Shown piece by piece: positions 8,311 through 11,951 of a stretch of 11,951 nt of DNA. The notes below the pieces were generated by a model that had not been told where the DNA came from, did not search any database, and worked only from the letters and a program-made list of their open reading frames with translations. Position 1 is the first letter of the stretch. Each line of letters opens with the position of its first letter. Position numbers and translations under genes: made by a program. The stretch is from Caulobacteraceae bacterium (GTDB lineage Bacteria; Pseudomonadota; Alphaproteobacteria; Caulobacterales; Caulobacteraceae). Location: the NCBI GenBank assembly GCA_947484535.1, contig CANKPO010000018.1:1-11951 (forward strand). The letters are read 5' to 3'.

Positions 8311-9093
8311 TTAGCGCGGCGCCATGCGGATGGCACCGTCGAGACGCACATCCTCACCATTGAAATAGCCGTTGGTGATCATGGCGTGGGCCAGATGGGC
8401 ATATTCTTCGGGCATGCCCAGACGCTTGGGGAACGGCACCTGCGCGGCCAGTCCGGCCTTCACCGCTTCTGAGGCCCGTTGCAGCAAGGGGGTGTCGAAG
8501 ATGCCGGGCAGAATGGTATTGACCCGGATGGCTTCGCCAGACAGGTCGCGGGCCACGGTCAGGGTCATGCCGACAATGCCCGCCTTGGAAGCCGTGTAGG
8601 CCGCTTGACCGATCTGGCCGTCCTCTGCCGCCACCGAGGCCGTATTGATGATCACGCCCCGGTCGCCGCAGGGCAAGGGCGGCAAGGTGACCATCCCGGC
8701 TGCGCTCTTGGTGATGCAGCGGAAGGTGCCGATCAGATTGACCTGAATAATGCGCTCAAAATTATCCAGCGGATATTCCTTGATTTCCCCGGTCTGCTTG
8801 TCGCGCGACACGGTCTTGACCGACCCGCCCACGCCCGCACAGTTCAGAAGGATCCGCTCTTGGCCAATGGCGGCCCGCGCCTTGGCAAAGGCGGCATCGA
8901 CCTCGTCGCTGGAGGTGACATTGACCTTGCAAAAGACCCCGCCCAGTTCCTTGGCCAAGGCCTCGCCCAGCTCTTCATTCAAATCAAACAGCGCGACCTT
9001 CACCCCATGCGAGGCCAGCAACCGCGCCGACGCGGCACCGAGGCCAGAGGCACCGCCGGTGATGACGGCGCTGATGGTGGAATCAAGTTTCAT
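8311..9093 (-). CDS. HSD10-like 3-hydroxyacyl-CoA dehydrogenase (short-chain dehydrogenase)
   Basis: With the start at 9093, the protein is 260 residues, matching the 255-261 aa of type II 3-hydroxyacyl-CoA dehydrogenases (HSD10, 2-methyl-3-hydroxybutyryl-CoA dehydrogenase). The nucleotide loop is TGGASGLG (12-19). Asp37 ends beta-2 and points to NAD(H). NCAGVG lies at 84-89. The catalytic Ser153, Tyr166 and Lys170 are in NTASVAAEDG and AAYTASKAG. The long insertion around 92-110 (SRDKQTGEIKEY) and the GVIINTASVAAEDGQIGQ block are typical of HSD10 rather than of general SDRs. GAGGA lies 9 nt before the ATG at 9093. A longer frame to 9159 has no family match in its extra 22 residues. It is the first gene of the operon and would oxidise the 3-hydroxyacyl-CoA before thiolysis. 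Confidence 0.92.
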   Translation of the reverse strand: MKLDSTISAVITGGASGLGAASARLLASHGVKVALFDLNEELGEALAKELGGVFCKVNVTSSDEVDAAFAKARAAIGQERILLNCAGVGGSVKTVSRDKQTGEIKEYPLDNFERIIQVNLIGTFRCITKSAAGMVTLPPLPCGDRGVIINTASVAAEDGQIGQAAYTASKAGIVGMTLTVARDLSGEAIRVNTILPGIFDTPLLQRASEAVKAGLAAQVPFPKRLGMPEEYAHLAHAMITNGYFNGEDVRLDGAIRMAPR

Positions 9094-9164
9094 GGGGCGG
9101 TTTCCTCGTGGGCTTTTGGGTTGGTTTGGATGTTGCCAGCCTATGAGCCCGAAATCCATGCTCC

Positions 9165-9177
9165 CCTTAGGTTAAGG
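9165..9177. promoter_or_regulatory. Palindrome CCTTA-GGT-TAAGG upstream of the operon
   Basis: A perfect 5-bp inverted repeat with a 3-nt centre lies about 72 nt upstream of the dehydrogenase start, in the place expected for an operator of the six-gene operon. No regulator gene is adjacent, and no clear -35/-10 pair could be fixed around it. A site this short can arise by chance, so confidence is low. Confidence 0.25.
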
Positions 9178-9214
9178 CGGGAAGTTTGGGGGGAGATGGA
9201 AACAAGACCCCCTA

Positions 9215-9298
9215 CGGCGCTGCGCGCCACTTCCCCCAGAGGGGGAAGATTTGCCGTTCTTAGATCTTCCCCCTCTGGGGGAAGTACCGGCGCAGCCG
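9215..9298. repeat. Pair of inverted palindromic units (REP/BIME-like)
   Basis: Two hairpins face each other. One is CTTCCCCC-AGA-GGGGGAAG at 9230-9248, and the other is its exact reverse complement CTTCCCCC-TCT-GGGGGAAG at 9266-9284. The flanks also match in inverse orientation: CGGCGCTGCGCGCC at 9215-9228 against ACCGGCGCAGCCG at 9286-9298. The whole block is thus an imperfect inverted repeat around a spacer of about 13 nt. This is the architecture of paired repetitive extragenic palindromes. Copies elsewhere in the genome are expected but cannot be checked here. Confidence 0.6.
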
Positions 9299-9358
9299 GG
9301 GAAGGGGGCGCTCACCCACGCCCCCCTCCGCCCCGTCCCTACGAAAACAAAAATACAG

Positions 9359-9420
9359 CGGGCCGCTTACCGCCAGAGTGAAAGGGTCTGGGTCCCCGCC
9401 TTCGCGGGGAACACGGGGTG
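9359..9420. repeat. Direct repeat copy 1, with internal hairpin
   Basis: A unit of about 62 bp starts CGGGCCGCTTACCGCCAG and ends CACGGGGTG. It carries a stem TCCCCGC-CTTC-GCGGGGA at 9393-9410. It aligns along its length with 9527-9587, with scattered substitutions and one-base gaps. The hairpin core resembles the palindromic repeats common between genes in alphaproteobacteria. An inverted piece of the same core (CCGCGAAGGCAGGGG, about 9507-9521) lies between the two copies. Confidence 0.6.
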
Positions 9421-9435
9421 GTGGATCAAGTAAAG

Positions 9436-9462
9436 CCCTTTCCCCCCTTGAGGGGGAGAGGG
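9436..9462. repeat. 11-bp stem hairpin with C/G tracts
   Basis: CCCTTTCCCCC (9436-9446) pairs with GGGGGAGAGGG (9452-9462) across a 5-nt loop, with one G-T wobble. The following GTTGGGAGAGGGGGG continues a pattern common in intergenic repeats of alphaproteobacteria. There is no U-run, so I list it as a repeat and not as a terminator, though it could stabilise an mRNA end. Confidence 0.45.
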
Positions 9463-9526
9463 TTGGGAGAGGGGGGTGTTCATCCACTCCCCATCCGCCG
9501 CGCTCACCGCGAAGGCAGGGGTCTGA

Positions 9527-9587
9527 CGGGCCGCTACCCGCCAGAGTGTAAAGGTCTGGACCCCGCCTGCTCGGGGAAGGCGGGGTG
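9527..9587. repeat. Direct repeat copy 2
   Basis: This is the second copy of the 9359-9420 unit, starting CGGGCCGCTACCCGCCAG and ending GGCGGGGTG. The inner stem has changed to ACCCCGCCT/AGGCGGGGT, so base pairing is kept although the sequence differs from copy 1. It ends 13 nt before the thioredoxin stop codon. Confidence 0.6.
9560..9586 (-). terminator. Possible hairpin terminator after the thioredoxin gene
   Basis: A 9-bp GC-rich stem, ACCCCGCCT/AGGCGGGGT, with a 9-nt loop begins 14 nt downstream of the trxC stop. On the transcribed strand it is followed by CCAGACCTTTAC, with only a short T-run. It is the internal stem of repeat copy 2, so it may act as a terminator or mRNA stabiliser recruited from a repeat. 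Confidence 0.35.
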
Positions 9588-9600
9588 ACGCAGCACGTCC

Positions 9601-10038
9601 TCAACGCCCAATCACCTGCTCGGTCCAGCTAACGATCTGATCGGCGCTCATAAGACCAGCCTTACGGCCCACCTCGACGCCGTCTTGGAACAGGATCAGG
9701 GCGGGGATACCCGACACCCCCAGGGCTGACGCGGCATTGGGTTCAGCCTCTGAATTGAGCTTGAGAAGGCGCACCTTCGGCTCCAGTCGGCTTGCGGCTG
9801 CGGCATATTGCGGGGCCATAGCTCGGCAAGGGCCGCACCAAGGCGCCCAGACATCGACCAGAACGGCCCCGCCCCTTGTATCTCGGCGGTGTTTGGCGAG
9901 CCCTGCCCCGGTAACCTCTAGCGGCGCACCCGAAAAGAGCGCGTCACGGCACTTGCCGCATTGTGCCTCCGAGGGATCGCGCTGTTCAGGCAAGCGATTG
10001 GTCGCACTGCAGGACGGGCAGACATATTGATGCGTCAT
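9601..10038 (-). CDS. trxC: Thioredoxin 2 (zinc-binding thioredoxin)
   Basis: The 145-residue protein has the TrxC layout. An N-terminal zinc finger with CPSC (7-10) and CGKC (27-30) is followed by a thioredoxin fold with the active site WAPWCGPCR (Cys68, Cys71) and the cis-Pro loop SGIPALILF (Pro112). It reduces protein disulfides in the cytosol using thioredoxin reductase. In the E. coli enzyme the zinc finger responds to oxidation, and the same four cysteines are kept here. GAGGA lies 10 nt before the ATG. The gene is transcribed away from an ArsR-family regulator whose relatives sense sulfur or oxidant stress. Control of trxC by that neighbour is a reasonable but untested inference. Confidence 0.93.
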   Translation of the reverse strand: MTHQYVCPSCSATNRLPEQRDPSEAQCGKCRDALFSGAPLEVTGAGLAKHRRDTRGGAVLVDVWAPWCGPCRAMAPQYAAAASRLEPKVRLLKLNSEAEPNAASALGVSGIPALILFQDGVEVGRKAGLMSADQIVSWTEQVIGR

Positions 10039-10213
10039 TGCAGAGGCTTCCTCGGTCTAGAGCGGATCATCCTTCAGCCGACCCCTCTGCGTTACCACAT
10101 CTCCGACCCGTTGCGTTCAGGTTTAACTTTGTTCATTCTGGGTTGCATGTTACATAGTGATCCCCACCGGTACCGATATGACCAAGTCGTGCTACGGGGG
10201 CAAAAGGATGATT
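10039..10213. promoter_or_regulatory. Divergent trxC/arsR control region
   Basis: The region between the two divergent starts is locally A/T-richer than its surroundings around 10120-10160. It has a small ATGT-T-ACAT palindrome at 10147-10155, within TTGCATGTTACATAG. ArsR-family proteins usually bind imperfect palindromes over their own promoter, so this is the most likely operator region. No strong -10 box was recognised. Confidence 0.3.
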
Positions 10214-10537
10214 ATGAAAGCAGCGAACGACTTCGGCATCCCCGCAGAACTGGCACAGTTGGAAGCCAGTGCCTACGCGGCAACACGCCTGATGAAACTC
10301 TTGGCCAACGAACAGCGCCTCATCTTGGTGTGCAAGCTGATTGAGGGTGAATGTTCGGTCGGCGATCTGGCCGCCTATACTGGACTGGGCCAATCGGCCG
10401 CGTCTCAGCACCTTGGAAAGCTCCGCGCTGAGGCTGTGGTAGCCACGCGCCGGGACGCTCAAACCATCTATTACCGCCTTGTCGATCCGGCCGCGATTCG
10501 CATCGTCAATACCCTTTGCCAGATCTACAAGGCCTAA
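10214..10537 (+). CDS. ArsR/SmtB-family regulator, BigR/YgaV/SqrR-like thiol sensor
   Basis: With the ATG at 10214 (AAAAGGA 5 nt upstream), the protein is 107 residues, a normal ArsR length. Earlier in-frame GTG 10157 and ATG 10178 lack a ribosome site. It is a dimeric winged helix: MKLLANEQRLILVCKL (27-42) is helix 2, GLGQSAASQHLGKLR (57-71) is the recognition helix, and TRRDAQTIYYRL (78-89) is the wing. It lacks the CxC metal site of ArsR/CadC, having ECSVGDL instead. Its RDAQ-I-Y wing and LILVCKL helix match the sulfide/persulfide-responsive BigR, YgaV and SqrR group. Cys40 fits that group's first sensor cysteine, but the second, normally in a Y-C end of the last helix, reads YKA, with Cys102 one helical turn earlier. 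Divergent from trxC, it probably represses itself and perhaps trxC. Confidence 0.87.
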   Translation: MKAANDFGIPAELAQLEASAYAATRLMKLLANEQRLILVCKLIEGECSVGDLAAYTGLGQSAASQHLGKLRAEAVVATRRDAQTIYYRLVDPAAIRIVNTLCQIYKA

Positions 10538-10543
10538 TCGAAA

Positions 10544-10583
10544 GCGCTCAGGGGCTCGGACCGCACTCGGCCTGCCCCTGCGC
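10544..10583. terminator. Possible bidirectional terminator between convergent genes
   Basis: CAGGGGC (10549-10555) and GCCCCTG (10574-10580) form a 7-bp stem, extended by GCG/CGC across a 2-nt bulge. It lies between the regulator stop at 10537 and the glutathione transferase stop at 10586. The 18-nt loop is large and no T-run follows. It is placed correctly for a shared terminator, but the form is not canonical. Confidence 0.35.
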
Positions 10584-10585
10584 CC

Positions 10586-11383
10586 TCAGCGAAGATCCGG
10601 ACTGAAGCGAATATTGTCCTTTTCCAGCCCCTTGGCGACAATATCGAGCCCGCCGACCTTGATCATCCATTCCAACCGGTGATCGCGATATTCGCGCTTG
10701 AACAGGCCGTCTTCGACCATCTTAGCCACCGCCCCCATGTCGGGGGCTGAGCTCTTCAGAAGGTTCATGACATCCTGCGTCGTCGCCTTGACACTGTCCC
10801 GCGCGTTGGCCCGCTCCAGCCAGGCGGCCAACCTTGTCCCGGCAGGCACCTGATGGCCAAAGCCGCGCGAGCCGTTGACATAGGGCACGACCGACAGATC
10901 GCCCCAGCCAAAGGTCTCGCCGTTGAACCATTCACGATCGCCCAACTGACGCTCCAGCCAGCTGAAATAGCCTTGGGTCTGGACCGCAGCCTTGGCCTCA
11001 ATGGCTTCGGCTTGGGTGCCCGTCGCGCGCCGGAAGGACCGAAGCTCGCCGAGCCCCCAATTGATCGCCTCATAGTGGGTGTCCATCACCTCTTCGAGCA
11101 TCCGCACCCGCGCCCGTTCAGCGGCTGAGGCGGGAAGCAGGGCCGGGGTTGGCCAGCGGTCTTCGATATATTCCAAGATGATAGTGCTATCGAAGATCTG
11201 CACGTCCCCATCGATCAGGGTCGGCACCTCGCCGCGCGGATTGGCTTGGATGAAGGCCCCCTCCGCACCGCCTGCACCGACGCCCTGAGGCAAGGTGGCT
11301 TCAAAGGCCACGCCCTTTTCGCGAAGGGCGATCTTCACCTTCTGGCCATAGGGCGAGAAGGGATGGTCATAGAGCTTGAGCAT
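10586..11383 (-). CDS. Glutathione S-transferase family protein with C-terminal extension
   Basis: The 265-residue protein has an N-terminal thioredoxin-like GST domain. HPFSPYGQKVKIAL (7-20) has Ser10 at the usual Ser/Cys/Tyr position. NPRGEVPTLIDGD (48-60) contains the cis-Pro, and FDSTIILEYIED (64-75) contains the Asp-Ser glutathione contact. The alpha-helical domain follows from about residue 85, with ETFGWGDLSVVPYV as the conserved N-capping region. Typical GSTs end near 200-220 residues, while this one continues for about 45 more (FKREYRDHRLEW onward). The start at 11383 has AAGGA 8 nt upstream and fits the family; an extension to 11458 would overlap the upstream gene. It lies 25 nt after the SDR gene, probably in one operon. 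The role is likely glutathione conjugation or thiol reduction of a small molecule; the substrate is unknown. Confidence 0.9.
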   Translation of the reverse strand: MLKLYDHPFSPYGQKVKIALREKGVAFEATLPQGVGAGGAEGAFIQANPRGEVPTLIDGDVQIFDSTIILEYIEDRWPTPALLPASAAERARVRMLEEVMDTHYEAINWGLGELRSFRRATGTQAEAIEAKAAVQTQGYFSWLERQLGDREWFNGETFGWGDLSVVPYVNGSRGFGHQVPAGTRLAAWLERANARDSVKATTQDVMNLLKSSAPDMGAVAKMVEDGLFKREYRDHRLEWMIKVGGLDIVAKGLEKDNIRFSPDLR

Positions 11384-11408
11384 GGCCTTGATCCTTGAGT
11401 GTGAGGGC

Positions 11409-11951
11409 TTAGCGACCGCCTTGGCCGTCATCGATCTTGATAAAGGTACCGGTGACAAACTCCGACGCGGGCGAGACCAGATAGACCAGCGTGCTATCCA
11501 TCTGAGCCGGATCGCCCAGGCGCTGACGCGGGAAGCCCTTGGTGATGTCGCCCATGCGCGAGAGCATGCCGTCCATCATTTCTGAGGCAAAGGCCCCTGG
11601 CGCGATGGCGTTGACGTTGATGTGGAACCGCGCCCACTCGACCGCCAGCGCTTCAGTCATGCGGATGACACCAGCCTTGGTCACGGAATAGAGCGCCGCG
11701 CCGCCGCCGCGATATTCAAAGGCAGCCACCGAGGCGATATTGACCATCCGGCCGGGCATCTTGGCCTCGATTAGGCGACGTGCGACTTCACAAGACAGGA
11801 CGAAGGGACCACGCAGGTTCACATCCATAACCTTGTCGATCAGTTCCAACGACATCTTGTGCGCCCGTTGCGCGTCCGGAATGCCCGCATTGTTGACCAA
11901 GATATCGACGACGCCGAAATGGTCCTGAATCTGGCCGACCATGGCGATCAT
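11409..11951 (-). CDS. Short-chain dehydrogenase/reductase, N-terminus beyond window edge
   Basis: The visible 180 residues begin after the nucleotide-binding Gly motif, so the gene continues past the right edge. The ATG at 11951 is almost certainly internal. Present are DILVNNAGIP (16-25 of the fragment), VNLRGPF, the catalytic Ser74 in NIASVAAF, Tyr88 and Lys92 in YSVTKAG, NAIAPGAF, and the C-terminal FVTGTFIKIDDGQGG. This is a classical SDR that oxidises alcohols or reduces ketones with NAD(P)H. It is followed by the glutathione transferase gene after 25 nt, suggesting joint expression. The substrate cannot be told; the Pro-Gly-rich tail resembles gluconate or ketoacyl-type reductases only in a general way. 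Confidence 0.9.
   Translation of the reverse strand: MIAMVGQIQDHFGVVDILVNNAGIPDAQRAHKMSLELIDKVMDVNLRGPFVLSCEVARRLIEAKMPGRMVNIASVAAFEYRGGGAALYSVTKAGVIRMTEALAVEWARFHINVNAIAPGAFASEMMDGMLSRMGDITKGFPRQRLGDPAQMDSTLVYLVSPASEFVTGTFIKIDDGQGGR

Larger units (their letters stand above)
9094..9600. other. Gene-less repeat island upstream of the CoA-ester operon
   Basis: This stretch of about 500 bp holds no credible gene. The first 120 bases are the leader of the operon. The rest is a mosaic of G/C-tract hairpins and direct repeats listed separately. A frame of 114 codons on the minus strand (9260-9604) and the end of a longer plus-strand frame cross it. Both read through repeats with the Pro/Arg/Gly-rich composition of spurious translations, so I do not call them. 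I see no transposase fragment or tRNA. Confidence 0.6.

Noticed and set aside
8311..9159. Longer start for the HSD10-like dehydrogenase
   Set aside because: The extra 22 residues precede the normal N-terminus of the family, and the ribosome site GAGGA is correctly spaced for the ATG at 9093.
8479..9381. Open frame of 300 codons on the plus strand across the HSD10-like gene into the repeat island
   Set aside because: It is antisense to a well-supported gene, and its last third reads through palindromic repeats.
9210..9590. Possible CRISPR array or mobile element remnant in the repeat island
   Set aside because: The repeats are few, imperfect, palindromic and unevenly spaced, with no unique spacers of constant length, no cas genes and no transposase or target-site duplication.
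9260..9604. Open frame of 114 codons on the minus strand in the repeat island
   Set aside because: It consists wholly of repeat-derived Pro/Arg/Gly-rich sequence, with no ribosome site or domain; such frames are typical spurious calls over palindromic repeats.
10157..10213. N-terminal extension of the ArsR-family regulator (GTG 10157 or ATG 10178)
   Set aside because: No ribosome-binding sequence precedes these codons, whereas AAAAGGA is ideally placed for the ATG at 10214, giving a typical length.

Overview
The window is GC-rich, gene-dense bacterial DNA. Codon use, an HSD10-type dehydrogenase, a sulfur-sensor-type ArsR protein and short palindromic repeats with a CCCCGC-CTTC-GCGGGG core all suggest an alphaproteobacterium. 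Caulobacterales or a related order is my best guess, but no rRNA or other lineage marker is present to confirm it.

Layout, left to right. (1) A MATE-family efflux pump on the minus strand runs off the left edge. (2) Divergent from it are a small Pro-rich zinc-ribbon protein and an aldo/keto reductase, both on the plus strand. (3) A six-gene minus-strand operon runs from about 9093 down to 2926. In transcription order it encodes an HSD10-like 3-hydroxyacyl-CoA dehydrogenase, a CaiB/BaiF CoA-transferase, an acyl-CoA dehydrogenase, a MaoC/FAS1-like enoyl-CoA hydratase, a CitE-like CoA-ester lyase and a thiolase. The genes are tightly spaced, two junctions overlap, and the largest gap is 59 nt. 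(4) A gene-less island of about 500 bp (9094-9600) is full of palindromic and direct repeats. (5) A trxC-type thioredoxin (minus) is divergent from an ArsR-family regulator of the BigR/YgaV/SqrR type (plus). (6) A minus-strand pair, an SDR cut by the right edge followed by a glutathione S-transferase, ends the window.

The operon is the main point of interest. CoA-transferase, MaoC-type hydratase and CitE-type lyase are the three enzyme types of bacterial itaconate breakdown: itaconyl-CoA, then citramalyl-CoA, then acetyl-CoA plus pyruvate. The acyl-CoA dehydrogenase also recalls the Pseudomonas itaconate locus. Here those genes share an operon with an HSD10-type dehydrogenase and a thiolase. 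Together with the acyl-CoA dehydrogenase and hydratase, these would also form a complete beta-oxidation set with no crotonase. I infer a CoA-dependent route for a branched or dicarboxylic acid ending in both C-C lyase and thiolase reactions. The substrate cannot be fixed from sequence alone.

I saw no CRISPR array, insertion sequence, transposase, phage gene, tRNA or rRNA. Apart from the operon's composition, the regulator's cysteine pattern and the repeat island, the window looks like ordinary chromosome.
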